Positions 1 to 7,709 of a stretch of DNA of 44,379 nucleotides are shown one piece after another. The notes beneath the pieces are model-generated. The model had not been told where the DNA came from. It was given only the letters and a program-made list of their open reading frames with translations, and did not search any database. This stretch comes from JASLDZ01 sp964244065 (GTDB lineage Bacteria; Pseudomonadota; Alphaproteobacteria; Caulobacterales; Caulobacteraceae): contig CAXTHH010000017.1 in the NCBI GenBank assembly GCA_964244065.1, positions 1 through 44,379 of the forward strand, read 5' to 3'. The position numbers were made by a program, and so were the translations under genes. The stretch's first letter is position 1, and the number at the start of each line of letters is the position of its first letter.

Positions 1-2121
1 GAGACCCTGATCGCCTACGCCGACCAGATCCGCCTCAGCCGCCAGCTCGTCACCCTGGCCGACGACGCGCCCCTGCCCGCGTCCATCGACGCCCTGGCGG
101 TGCGCGAGTTCGACGCGCCGGAGCTGCACGCCTTTCTGGAGGCTATGGAGTTCAAGGGCCTCGCCCGCCGCGTCGCCGACGGCCGCCGCCCCGACAGCCC
201 GCCCACGCCGCCGCACCAGGGCGGCTACACCAACGGCCGGCGACCCGCGCCGCCGGTCGAGCAGGCGGTGGAGATCGACAGCGCCAAGCACATCCTGATC
301 CAGGACGAGGCGAGCCTCGACATCCTGCTGGCCGCCGCCGCCGAGTGCGGCGAGGTGGCGGTCGCGGTGCAGACGGACGCGGCCTGCGGCGAGAACGGCC
401 TCTACGGCGTGGCCCTGGCCGTCGCCCCCGGCCAGAGCGCCTACGTGCCCCTGAGCCACTGCGCGGCGGAGGGCCTGCAGCTCTCCACGGGCGACGCCGG
501 CGACTGGCGGCAGCTCGACGCGGCGGTCGCCCTGGCCAGGCTCAAGCCGATGCTGGAGGACCCGGGCGTCCTCAAGGTCGGGCACAACGTCAAGACCGCC
601 GCGCGTGCGCTGGCGCACGCCGGCGTCGCCCTCTCGCCCGTCGATGACGTGATGCTGATGAGCTACGTCATGGCGGGGGGCGAGCATGGGCACGGGCTGG
701 AGGAGCTGGCCCAGCTGCACCTCGGCCACGCGCCGATTCCCTGGAAGTCGGTGGTCGGCGCGGGACAGAAGCAGGTCGCCTTCGCCCAGGTGGAGCTCCG
801 CGCGGCCACCGCCTACGCCGCGCAGGAGACCGACCTGGCCCTGCGCCTGCACCGGGTGCTGAAGCCGCAGCTGGTCCGCTTGGGCCTGCTCACCGTCTAC
901 GAGACGCTGGAGCGCCCGCTGCCCGCCGTGCTGGCGGGCATGGAGGAGGCGGGCATCCTGGTCGACCCCGCCGCGCTCAAGCGCCTCAGCCACGAGTTCG
1001 GCACGCGCATGGCCGAGCTGGAGACGCACGCCCACGAGCTCGCCGGCCACCCCTTCAACCTCGGCAGCCCCAAGCAGATCGGCGACGTGCTGTTCGGCGA
1101 GCAGGGCCTGCCCGGCGGGCGCAAGACGGCCACGGGCGCCTGGAGCACCGACGCCGACACGCTGGAAAGCCTGGCCGCCAGCCACCCCCTGCCGATGACC
1201 ATCCTGGAGCACCGCCAGCTCGCCAAGCTGAAGGGCACCTACGCCGACGCCCTGATCTACGCCGCCCACCCGAGAGACGGCCGGGTGCGCACCACCTTCA
1301 TGCTGGCCAACTCCTCCACCGGCCGCCTCTCGGCCACCGAGCCCAACCTGCAGAACATACCCATCCGCACGGAGGTGGGCCGCCAGCTGCGCACGGTGTT
1401 CGTGGCCGGGCCCGGGAACGTGCTGGTCAGCGCCGACTACAGCCAGATCGAGCTGCGCCTCCTCGCCCACGTCGGCGACATCCCCCAGCTCAAGGCCGCC
1501 TTCGCCGCGGGCGTGGACATCCACGCCGCCACGGCCAGCGAGATGTTCGGCGTGCCGGTGGAGGGCATGCCCAGCCAGACGCGCTCCAGAGCCAAGGCCA
1601 TCAACTTCGGCATCGTCTACGGCATCTCAGCCTTTGGACTGTCGAACCAGCTCGGCATCCCGCAGGACGAGGCGGGCGCCTACATCAAGACCTACTTCGA
1701 GCGCTTCCCCGGCATCCGCGCCTACATGGACGAGCAGCGCGCCCTGGTGAAGCAACGCGGCTGGGTCGAGACCCTGTTCGGCCGCCGCATCCACATCCCC
1801 GACATCCGCAGCAAGAGCATGGGCCAGCGCCAGGCCGGCGAACGCCAAGCCATCAACGCCCCCATCCAGGGCGCGGCGGCCGACATCATCCGCCGCGCGA
1901 TGGCGCGGATGCCCGCCGCTCTGGCGCGCGAGGGGCTGAGGGCGCGGATGCTGCTGCAGGTCCACGACGAACTGGTGTTCGAGGCGCCCGAGGCGGAGGC
2001 GCCGAAGGTGTGCGAGGTGGCGCGGGCTGTGATGTCACGCGCGGCGGAGCCGGCGGTGGCGCTGTCCGTCCCGCTGGAGGTGGACGCGCGGGCGGCGCGG
2101 AATTGGGACGAGGCGCACTGA
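1..2121 (+). CDS. polA: DNA polymerase I, 3' part (5' end outside window)
   Basis: Frame 1 is open from base 1, so the gene is truncated at the window edge and the N-terminal 5'-3' nuclease domain lies mostly upstream. The visible part holds the end of that domain, a 3'-5' exonuclease-like domain (roughly bases 280-860) and a full family A polymerase domain. The polymerase motifs are intact: motif A SADYSQIELRLL near 1432, motif B RSRAKAINFGIVYG near 1588, and motif C QVHDELVFE near 1960. The exonuclease domain looks inactive: the Exo I Asp-x-Glu is Gln-Thr-Asp (370-378) and the Exo II Asp after Asn-x-Lys-x is Ala (598-600). Pol I fills gaps in repair and Okazaki fragment processing. The gene ends 6 bp before a convergent lipoprotein gene. 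The identification is very secure; loss of proofreading is inferred from motif alignment. Confidence 0.97.
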   Translation, partial: ETLIAYADQIRLSRQLVTLADDAPLPASIDALAVREFDAPELHAFLEAMEFKGLARRVADGRRPDSPPTPPHQGGYTNGRRPAPPVEQAVEIDSAKHILIQDEASLDILLAAAAECGEVAVAVQTDAACGENGLYGVALAVAPGQSAYVPLSHCAAEGLQLSTGDAGDWRQLDAAVALARLKPMLEDPGVLKVGHNVKTAARALAHAGVALSPVDDVMLMSYVMAGGEHGHGLEELAQLHLGHAPIPWKSVVGAGQKQVAFAQVELRAATAYAAQETDLALRLHRVLKPQLVRLGLLTVYETLERPLPAVLAGMEEAGILVDPAALKRLSHEFGTRMAELETHAHELAGHPFNLGSPKQIGDVLFGEQGLPGGRKTATGAWSTDADTLESLAASHPLPMTILEHRQLAKLKGTYADALIYAAHPRDGRVRTTFMLANSSTGRLSATEPNLQNIPIRTEVGRQLRTVFVAGPGNVLVSADYSQIELRLLAHVGDIPQLKAAFAAGVDIHAATASEMFGVPVEGMPSQTRSRAKAINFGIVYGISAFGLSNQLGIPQDEAGAYIKTYFERFPGIRAYMDEQRALVKQRGWVETLFGRRIHIPDIRSKSMGQRQAGERQAINAPIQGAAADIIRRAMARMPAALAREGLRARMLLQVHDELVFEAPEAEAPKVCEVARAVMSRAAEPAVALSVPLEVDARAARNWDEAH

Positions 2122-2127
2122 CCACCG

Positions 2128-2805
2128 TCACGAGGTGACCCGCCCTTCTCTCCAGACCATCACCTTCCGGAGCGGCTTGCTGACGACGAATGTCATATCT
2201 GCATCAGGAAAATAAAAACACTCTAGGACTGGCGATTGATCTGACGGATAGCGCTCCGGTTTACCAAGCCTGCGCGTAAACCTTGCCGCATCCCATGCAT
2301 CACCGCTCCCGACGTTCAACATCACCCACTTTTGCAGCACATTGTGTCGTTCAAGGGCGGCTCTGCTCCCGCCCTCGTTAAGTTCGATGTGCTGCTGCCC
2401 GCGCACGTTCTCCGGCAACGATGCGATCGACGTGTTCTCCTTCCATCTCGGTCCCACCTGAACTTCGGCCGTGTACATGCCCTTTGGCAGGGGCCCGTGG
2501 TTCACATCGTCGGTCGTAGGCAGCTGGAAAGTTGTGGTCTCGTTCGTAAGTGTCACCCGTTCTGAGTGACCAATGGCCGTGTCATCGGGCTTCTGACCGT
2601 CAAGGTCGATTGATGCCATTGCTGCAAGTGGTGTCGGCAAGTTTGTGTGCACGGTAAACCCGACAAGTCCGGGCGCGGCCTTCTTAGCCTCAACAGAGAT
2701 GCTGGGGCGGGTAGGCAGCTTGGCCGAATTTGCGGGAGGCGCTCCGCTGCCGCTACAGGCACCGAGGGCAAGAGCAACGCTCGATGCCGCAACAATCTTC
2801 TTCAT
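2128..2805 (-). CDS. Putative lipoprotein of unknown function, atypical composition
   Basis: This is a 225-residue protein starting at the ATG at 2805. That start gives a classical lipoprotein signal (MKKIVAASSVALALGAC) with Cys as residue 17; an upstream in-frame start at 2865 would bury the signal. After Cys comes a Ser/Gly/Pro-rich linker, then a beta-rich domain with two conspicuous stretches, FTVHTNLPTPL and MYTAEVQVGP. I do not recognise a named family. The codons are visibly richer in A and T than the neighbours, with runs such as aaaataaaaacactc near 2210, which suggests a more recent arrival than polA. It converges on polA and its upstream side is the repeat block at 2877-3419. Lipid anchoring in the envelope is a strong inference; the function is unknown. 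Confidence 0.75.
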   Translation of the reverse strand: MKKIVAASSVALALGACSGSGAPPANSAKLPTRPSISVEAKKAAPGLVGFTVHTNLPTPLAAMASIDLDGQKPDDTAIGHSERVTLTNETTTFQLPTTDDVNHGPLPKGMYTAEVQVGPRWKENTSIASLPENVRGQQHIELNEGGSRAALERHNVLQKWVMLNVGSGDAWDAARFTRRLGKPERYPSDQSPVLECFYFPDADMTFVVSKPLRKVMVWREGRVTS

Positions 2806-2876
2806 CGCCCGCGATGCTCCCGCCCTTAAGCTCTTGAAGGCCAGGGTGGGCTCGGGTGGGGCCAAGTCAACTACCG

Positions 2877-3060
2877 CGCCCCTCTCCCGGCGGGAGAGGG
2901 AGGGCCCGCCGCGCAGCGGGGGGAGGGTGAGGGGTTACAGGTCCTACCGCTGTGGCGAGGATGCGCGGGGCGGAGCCAAGCCGGCCCCACCTGTAACCCC
3001 TCACCCCACCCTGCTTCGACAGGCTCAGCACGGCGTCTCCCGCCGGGAGAGGGCTCCCGC
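2877..3060. repeat. Imperfect long inverted repeat (intergenic palindrome, type B)
   Basis: The left arm begins with ctctcccggcgggagaggg and ends in gaggggttacaggt near 2943. The right arm begins with acctgtaacccctcacccc near 2989 and ends with ctcccgccgggagaggg near 3050. Each arm tip is itself a small palindrome, so the unit would fold into a branched hairpin. It lies just upstream of the lipoprotein gene and abuts the larger palindrome that follows. A related CTCCCGC...GCGGGAGAGGG arrangement occurs at 26760-26910. No coding frame in it looks real. Confidence 0.7.
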
Positions 3061-3090
3061 GTTCTCCGCCCACCCTCCCGTTTGCATCAG

Positions 3091-3419
3091 CCCTGTGTTC
3101 GACACGCCGTAGGCTGTCGAACTTATCGGGGACGCCCCGCGCCCCGACGCTCACGCGTCAGCCGCCGCGCGCAGGGCGGGTCAAGGGCGGAGAGCGGAGC
3201 GTCCCTTGACGCCGCCGAGCACGGTGGCCCCACCCGGGTCGAGCCACACGCCACGCGTCGCGGCGTGCCGCCGTGCTCGGCCGCCTCAAGGCGACCCGCT
3301 CCGCGGGAGGTGCTGCGCACCTGCCTTGACCCGTCCTGCGCGCGACGGCTGAGGCGGGGGCGTCGGGACGCAGGGCGTCCTCGATAAGTTCAACGCCCTG
3401 CGGGGCGTCGAACACAGGG
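3091..3419. repeat. 329-bp nested near-perfect palindrome
   Basis: The outer arms of 96 bp (3091-3186 and 3324-3419) are reverse complements with scattered mismatches: ccctgtgttcgac opens the left arm and gtcgaacacaggg closes the right. A second inverted pair lies inside: gcggagcg...ttgacgccgccgagcacgg (3194-3224) against ccgtgctcggccgcctcaag...cgctccgc (3271-3304). The centre is near 3255. Almost the whole unit could fold into one long hairpin. No transposase is nearby. It may be a nonautonomous mobile palindrome or a bulky repetitive extragenic element; which of these is not decidable from one copy. Confidence 0.8.
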
Positions 3420-3581
3420 CGATAGCTTGGCCGAGCTCAGCACTGACGAGCGCGCACGGAACGGCGGAGCTTGTCATCGCGCCCGCCGCCCGGCTGTCCC
3501 GAAGGACAGTCTCGCAAGTCCCCGAGGGGAACGCTTCACATATAGCGCGTCGCCGGTTGACGCCAAGCTAAGCGCGCGAGG
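3420..3581. other. Gene-free spacer with small hairpins
   Basis: This completes a 776-bp stretch (2806-3581) in which I see no credible gene. Besides the two palindromes it holds two compact stem-loops, listed separately, and otherwise GC-rich sequence without a convincing coding frame or promoter. Confidence 0.5.
3494..3531 (-). terminator. Two stem-loops downstream of the MazF-like gene
   Basis: Read on the minus strand, positions 3509-3494 form ctgtcc-ttcg-ggacag, a 6-bp stem closed by a C(UUCG)G tetraloop, which is an exceptionally stable hairpin type. A second small palindrome tcccctcgggga precedes it at 3520-3531. They sit 50-90 bp past the stop of the toxin-like gene. There is no T-tract, so this is a candidate for RNA end protection or pausing rather than a canonical intrinsic terminator. 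Confidence 0.35.
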
Positions 3582-3968
3582 TTACAGGTTCCGCAGCTCC
3601 AACGCCGCCGCTGTGGCCCGGCGTATGGCCTGGAAGTCCGCGTCGTCCAGCGCGAGATTGAGGTACTCGCGACGGCTCGCCTTGTAGCGGTCCAGGCGGG
3701 CGATCGCCACCGTCGCCACCATGTCGCACTTGGCCCAGCAGACCACGCCGGCCTTCCCGGGCAACGGGTTCCTGGCCAACCTGTGGTGGTGCGACTCGAC
3801 CGGCTTCGGCTCCGTCGTCGACAGCGGAACGACCGTGACGAGCGCCCGCGCCTTGCGATTGCGCGCCAGCACGACGACGGGCCTGACCTTGACCATCTCC
3901 GGCGCTTCGTAGCCCCGAAAGTCGCACATCACGACTGCGCCCGGACGCGGCTGGAACAGGAGCGCCAT
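3582..3968 (-). CDS. PemK/MazF-family toxin-like protein, no visible antitoxin
   Basis: This is a 128-residue protein with the PemK/MazF pattern: an N-terminal beta-strand PRPGAVVMCDF, then VRPVVVLARN (the conserved R-P-V-V-V-L strand) and VTVVPLSTT. MazF-family proteins are SH3-barrel ribonucleases that cut mRNA and are normally neutralised by a small co-expressed antitoxin. No small ORF lies directly upstream on the same strand: 3969-4039 is too short and the next gene is divergent. Either it is an orphan, the antitoxin is elsewhere, or it belongs to one of the solitary chromosomal MazF-like groups. The C-terminal half (DMVATVAIARLDRYK) is intact and full length, so it is not a remnant. The family call is fairly secure; toxicity is inferred. 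Confidence 0.8.
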   Translation of the reverse strand: MALLFQPRPGAVVMCDFRGYEAPEMVKVRPVVVLARNRKARALVTVVPLSTTEPKPVESHHHRLARNPLPGKAGVVCWAKCDMVATVAIARLDRYKASRREYLNLALDDADFQAIRRATAAALELRNL

Positions 3969-4039
3969 GTCGGCGTGCTAGGAAGAGTCCCCGACCGGAG
4001 TCGAGCACGTCGATTTCGCAGGGGCAGGGAGGTCCGAGG

Positions 4040-4654
4040 ATGATGTCGCTTCCCCTCGCCGCAATGGTCGCCGCCGCGGCCGCCCTCCCCGCTTCCGGCG
4101 AGTACGGGCAGCTCAAGCTCGCCTTCTCCGGCGGGCGGGTGACGGGGGCGTTCAGCGAACAGCGGATGAGGAACGGCACGGAGGCGGCGCCGCAGTTCTC
4201 CTGCGGCTTCGCGCTCACGGGCGCCTGGCGGGGCGGGGACGGGGCGGCCGACGTGCTCACCTGGTGGCCGGGGGACGACCCGCCCGACCAGCGCATCCCC
4301 GGCCGGCTGACGATGCGGGACGGTAGGGCGACGCTGAAGCTCGCCGACGATCCCGGCGGGTGCGCCATGGCCGGTGAGAGCTTCAAGGCGGACGGCTATG
4401 CGGAGGCGCTGACCACCCATCGCGGCTGGCGCGAGGTGCGCGAGGTGCGGAGCTCGCGGGCTCGGCTCCGCGCGTCGCCCGGCGCTCCGCCCGGCCGCGC
4501 CTACGTCACGCGGGGCGATACGGTGGGCAAGATCGCCCAGGTCGGCGCCTTCGCGCGGGTGCAGTATGTGGACGGTCGCCGGACCGTGGAGGGCTGGCTT
4601 CCTCTGTCCGACCTTCAACCCGCCCAGCCGCCGTCGCTCCCGCGAGCCCCATGA
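4040..4654 (+). CDS. Exported protein with C-terminal SH3-like domain
   Basis: This is a 204-residue protein beginning with a short hydrophobic leader (MMSLPLAAMVAAAAALPASG), so probably exported. The middle (residues 25-120) is a beta-rich region with two cysteines (FSCGFALTG, DDPGGCAMAG) that could form a disulfide. The C-terminal part, about 130-195, reads as a bacterial SH3 repeat: RARLRASPGAPPGRAYVTRG, then GDTVGKIAQVGAFARVQYVDG and GWLPLSDL. Such domains usually bind peptidoglycan or other envelope ligands. Its stop overlaps the next start as ATGA, so the two are translationally coupled. The start could be either of two adjacent ATGs (4040 or 4043). I do not recognise a named family for the middle region. 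Confidence 0.7.
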   Translation: MMSLPLAAMVAAAAALPASGEYGQLKLAFSGGRVTGAFSEQRMRNGTEAAPQFSCGFALTGAWRGGDGAADVLTWWPGDDPPDQRIPGRLTMRDGRATLKLADDPGGCAMAGESFKADGYAEALTTHRGWREVREVRSSRARLRASPGAPPGRAYVTRGDTVGKIAQVGAFARVQYVDGRRTVEGWLPLSDLQPAQPPSLPRAP

Positions 4655-5052
4655 CCGAGCCGACCCCCTCCGAGCTGATCGACGCCCGCATCGCCCAGCT
4701 GGGCGATTGGCGCGGCGAGGCGCTGGCGCGGGTGCGCGGGCTGATCCGCGAGGCCGCGCCCGGCGTGGAGGAGACGTGGAAGTGGCGCGGCACGCCATGC
4801 TGGGAGTCCGACGGCCTCCTCTGCACGGGCGAGAGCTACAAGGCCCACGTCAAGCTGACCTTCGCCAAGGGGGCGTCGCTGCCCGACCCGGCGGGCCTGT
4901 TCAACGCCAGCCTGGAGGGGAACGCCCGCCGCGCGCTCGACATCCGCGAGGGCGAGGCGCCCGACGCCGAGGCGTTCAAGGCCCTGGTGGCCGCCGCAGC
5001 GGAGCTGAACCGCGCCGCGGCCGTCAGGCGGAAGGCGCCCCGCCGCCGCTGA
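4651..5052 (+). CDS. DUF1801 domain protein
   Basis: This is a 133-residue soluble protein with the DUF1801 (YdhG-like) pattern: an N-terminal helix DWRGEALARVRGLIREAAPG, then the characteristic ETWKWRGTPCWESDGLLCTG, a strand HVKLTFAKGASLPDP, and FNASLEGNARRALDIREGE. Members are small proteins of poorly defined function. The gene starts inside the stop codon of the SH3-like gene (ATGA overlap). The C-terminus is basic (AAAVRRKAPRRR). The family call is good; the function is unknown. Confidence 0.85.
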   Translation: MTEPTPSELIDARIAQLGDWRGEALARVRGLIREAAPGVEETWKWRGTPCWESDGLLCTGESYKAHVKLTFAKGASLPDPAGLFNASLEGNARRALDIREGEAPDAEAFKALVAAAAELNRAAAVRRKAPRRR

Positions 5053-5084
5053 GCGCGATGGCTGCGGCGCGGCCGCGCGCGGCC

Positions 5085-5360
5085 TCAGTCCTCCAGGTCG
5101 CCGAACCGGAAGTCGCTGCGCTTGAGGATGGCGCGGATGCGATAGTCCTGCGTCTCGCTGATCCACAGGATGGCGGCCCCGACCAGGAGGCCCGCGACGC
5201 CCGCCAGCAGCACGGGCGCCCAGGCGGGCACCGCGCCCAGGCCGCCTGGCGCGGCGTAGCCCCAGTCCTGGATCTCGCGCTCCGTGGGGGCGGCCTTGTA
5301 CCTGCGCCCCGAGCGGGGACGGCCCCAAACGCGCTCGGCGTCCTCCAGCGTCATGGCCAT
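5085..5360 (-). CDS. Small single-span membrane protein
   Basis: This is a 91-residue protein whose start at 5360 gives MAMTLEDAERVWGRPRSGRR. It has a basic cytoplasmic N-terminus, one clear hydrophobic segment (residues 47-67, PAWAPVLLAGVAGLLVGAAI) and a charged C-terminus ending FRFGDLED. Longer in-frame extension into the dehydrogenase gene on the other strand is a codon-bias artefact. It is divergent from mmsA and convergent with the DUF1801 gene. I do not recognise a family. Confidence 0.6.
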   Translation of the reverse strand: MAMTLEDAERVWGRPRSGRRYKAAPTEREIQDWGYAAPGGLGAVPAWAPVLLAGVAGLLVGAAILWISETQDYRIRAILKRSDFRFGDLED

Positions 5361-5496
5361 GCGTGCGTTCCTCCTCGTCGGGGCCAGAACCCCCGCGGCT
5401 CCGCCCCGTTCCTGCGGCCGGCGGCCGCAGCCGCGCTTCACCAGGGCCCGCCCAGCGCCTAGAAGCGCTCCCAAGACCACTCTCCGGGAGAACGCC

Positions 5497-7002
5497 GTGC
5501 GGCAGGTGAGCCACTTCGTGAACGGACAGGCCCAGGCAGGCGCGTCCGGCCGGTTCGGCGACATCTTCGACCCCAACACGGGCCGCGTGCAAGCGCACGT
5601 GGCGCTCGCCACGCGGGCGGAGGTGGACGCGGCGGTGGCCGCCGCCGTCGCCGCCCAGCCGGCCTGGGCCGCGACGAACCCCCAGCGCCGCGCGCGCGTC
5701 ATGTTCGAGTTCAAGCGGCTGGTGGAACGCGAGATGGCCGCCCTGGCCGAGCTCCTGGCCAGCGAGCACGGCAAGGTGGTCGCCGACGCCCGGGGCGACA
5801 TCCAGCGCGGCCTGGAGGTGATCGAGTTCTGCTGCGGAGTCCCGCACGTGCTCAAGGGCGAGTACACGGAGGGCGCGGGGCCGGGGATCGACGTCTACTC
5901 CATGCGCCAGCCGCTGGGCGTCGGCTGCGGCATCACCCCGTTCAATTTCCCCGCCATGATCCCGATGTGGATGTTCGGCACGGCCATCGCCTGCGGCAAC
6001 ACCTTCGTGCTCAAGCCCGCCGAGCGCGACCCCTCCGTGCCCGTGCGCCTGGCCGAGCTGATGATGGAGGCGGGGGCCCCCGCCGGCGTGCTCAACGTGG
6101 TGCACGGCGACAAGGAGGCGGTGGACGCCCTGCTGGACCACCCGGACGTGAAGGCGGTGAGCTTCGTCGGCTCCTCTGACATCGCCCACTACGTGTACCG
6201 GCGCGGCGCGGAGGCCGGCAAGCGCGTGCAGGCCATGGGCGGGGCCAAGAACCACGGGGTGGTGCTGCCCGACGCGGACCTGGACCAGGTGGTGAAGGAT
6301 CTCTCGGGCGCCGCCTTCGGCTCGGCGGGCGAGCGCTGCATGGCCCTGCCCGTGGTGGTGCCGGTGGGCAAGCGCACCGCCGACGAGCTGCGCGAGCGCA
6401 TGACAGCCGAGATCGCCACCCTGCGCGTGGGCCACTCCACCGACCCCGACGCCCACTACGGCCCGGTGGTCTCGGCCGCGCACAAGCAGCGGGTGGAGGA
6501 CTACATCACCCTGGGGGCGGAGGAGGGCGCCGAGCTCGTGGTCGACGGCCGCGGCTTCACCATGCAGGGCAGCGAGGAGGGCTTCTTCGTCGGCCCCACG
6601 CTGTTCGACCACGTGAAGCCGGCCATGCGCACCTACCAGGAGGAGATCTTCGGCCCCGTGCTGCAGATCGTGCGCGCCGAGAGCTTCGACGAGGCCGTCG
6701 CCCTGCCCAGCCAGCATCAGTACGGCAACGGCGTCGCCGTGTTCACCCAGAGCGGCCGCGCGGCGCGGGACTTCGCCGCCCGGGTGAACGTGGGGATGGT
6801 GGGGATCAACGTGCCCATCCCGGTGCCCGTGGCCTACCACACCTTCGGCGGCTGGAAGCGCTCGGCCTTCGGCGACACCAACCAGCACGGGACCGAGGGC
6901 GTCCGCTTCTGGACCAAGGTCAAGACCGTCACCGCCCGCTGGCCCGACACCGCGCTGGAGGGGCACGCGGACTCGAGCTTCGTCATCCCGACGATGCGGT
7001 GA
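5497..7002 (+). CDS. mmsA: Methylmalonate-semialdehyde dehydrogenase (CoA-acylating)
   Basis: This is a 501-residue aldehyde dehydrogenase, the usual length for MmsA. The GTG start at 5497 is chosen because it follows GGGAG and begins the family-typical VSHFVNG; the frame continues upstream but without matching family sequence. Visible landmarks are ITPFNFPAMIPMWMFG (143-160), the NAD-binding FVGSS (223-227), the catalytic Cys281 in FGSAGERCM, and the MmsA-type C-terminal GTEGVRFWTKVKTVT. The enzyme oxidises methylmalonate semialdehyde and malonate semialdehyde to propionyl-CoA and acetyl-CoA in valine and myo-inositol breakdown. Its partner valine genes are not in the window. It overlaps a 37-codon ORF at its 3' end. 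Confidence 0.95.
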   Translation: MRQVSHFVNGQAQAGASGRFGDIFDPNTGRVQAHVALATRAEVDAAVAAAVAAQPAWAATNPQRRARVMFEFKRLVEREMAALAELLASEHGKVVADARGDIQRGLEVIEFCCGVPHVLKGEYTEGAGPGIDVYSMRQPLGVGCGITPFNFPAMIPMWMFGTAIACGNTFVLKPAERDPSVPVRLAELMMEAGAPAGVLNVVHGDKEAVDALLDHPDVKAVSFVGSSDIAHYVYRRGAEAGKRVQAMGGAKNHGVVLPDADLDQVVKDLSGAAFGSAGERCMALPVVVPVGKRTADELRERMTAEIATLRVGHSTDPDAHYGPVVSAAHKQRVEDYITLGAEEGAELVVDGRGFTMQGSEEGFFVGPTLFDHVKPAMRTYQEEIFGPVLQIVRAESFDEAVALPSQHQYGNGVAVFTQSGRAARDFAARVNVGMVGINVPIPVPVAYHTFGGWKRSAFGDTNQHGTEGVRFWTKVKTVTARWPDTALEGHADSSFVIPTMR

Positions 7003-7112
7003 GCGACCGGCGCATCCGCGAGCCCCGGCGGCCGCGCGCCTACGCGGCCGTGGTGGCGGGGGCGTTCGCGCTGGCCGCGCTGTGCCTCTGGGCTGCGTGG
7101 CTTGTGGGCTGA
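6999..7112 (+). CDS. Putative 37-residue single-span membrane peptide
   Basis: A GTG start overlaps the mmsA stop (GTGA), the same coupling seen at six other junctions in the window. The peptide has a very basic N-terminus (VSDRRIREPRRPRAY), one hydrophobic helix (AAVVAGAFALAALCLWAAWL) and stops at 7110-7112. The positive-inside layout is that of a genuine small membrane protein. There is no homology evidence, and so short an ORF can arise by chance in such DNA. Confidence 0.5.
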   Translation: MSDRRIREPRRPRAYAAVVAGAFALAALCLWAAWLVG

Positions 7113-7121
7113 GGCTCTCCC

Positions 7122-7239
7122 GCCTGAACCTCCGCTCATCCCCCGCGAAGGCGGGGATCTCCGTCCGCGTACGTGGGCCCGTGGCGTGGTCACCGGCCCG
7201 AGATCCCCGCCTTCGCGGGCATGAGCGGAGGTTACAGGC
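7122..7239. repeat. Intergenic palindrome, type A, copy 1
   Basis: The left arm reads cctccgctcatcccccgcga then aggcggggatct (7129-7160). The right arm reads agatccccgccttcgcgggc then atgagcggagg (7201-7231), with a matching outer cctg/cagg extension. The loop is about 40 bp. The same core (GCTCATCCC...GGGATGAGC) occurs at 10629-10753 and 21296-21385. It lies between convergent genes, where a bidirectional transcript-ending or mRNA-protecting hairpin would be useful. Confidence 0.8.
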
Positions 7240-7245
7240 GCTTGG

Positions 7246-7626
7246 CTAGGCGCCGGGGCGCAGGGCGTCGCGCTCGGCGCGGCTGAGGGCCTGGCTCCAC
7301 TGCAGGCCGATCCAGGCGCCCTTGATGCGCGGCAGGAGCACCAGGATCAGGATTAGAAGCGCCGGCAGGGTGGCGCCGATCACCAGCCACAGGGGCGACT
7401 TCCAGATGAACGGAAAGGCCAGCAGCGGCGCGACCACCAGGTGGCCGACCAGGAGGATGGTGACGTAGGCCGGCCCGTCGTCAGCGGGGTAGCGCGCGTT
7501 GTCGTTGCCGCAGGCCGCGCACGGCGACGCCACCTTCAGGTAGGCGCGGAAAAGCCTGCCCTCGCCGCAATTGGGGCATCGGCCGCGTGCGCCGCGCCAC
7601 ACGCCCTCGCCCAGCCGGTTCGCCAT
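7246..7626 (-). CDS. DUF983 zinc-ribbon membrane protein
   Basis: This is a 126-residue protein. The ATG at 7626 starts MANRLGEGVWRGARGRCPNC, matching DUF983 proteins. A Cys4 zinc ribbon (GRCPNCGEG with ASPCAACGND, residues 15-40) precedes two hydrophobic helices, YVTILLVGHLVVAPLLAFPF and LWLVIGATLPALLILILVLL. The C-terminal IKGAWIGLQWSQALSRAER is also family-typical. DUF983 members are inner-membrane proteins of unknown function, often near cytochrome oxidase genes, which are not seen here. The upstream neighbour is a divergent Kdo hydroxylase gene. Confidence 0.88.
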   Translation of the reverse strand: MANRLGEGVWRGARGRCPNCGEGRLFRAYLKVASPCAACGNDNARYPADDGPAYVTILLVGHLVVAPLLAFPFIWKSPLWLVIGATLPALLILILVLLPRIKGAWIGLQWSQALSRAERDALRPGA

Positions 7627-7709
7627 GCGCCTTGCTCCTGCGGGTCGCTTCCGCCCCAACGCCGCCCGGCCTAGATTGGGTCCCGTCCCGCCGGAGCGCG
7701 CCCCCGACC

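Noticed and set aside
2877..3419. CRISPR or short tandem array
   Set aside because: The repeats are inverted, not direct and evenly spaced, and no cas gene is present.
3091..3419. Insertion sequence
   Set aside because: There is no transposase frame, and the arms are continuous over nearly the whole unit rather than terminal.
4615..6966. A 783-codon open frame antisense to mmsA and DUF1801
   Set aside because: It is a GC-rich third-position artefact; its protein is His/Gly/Ala/Arg-rich without a fold, and mmsA is unmistakable on the other strand.
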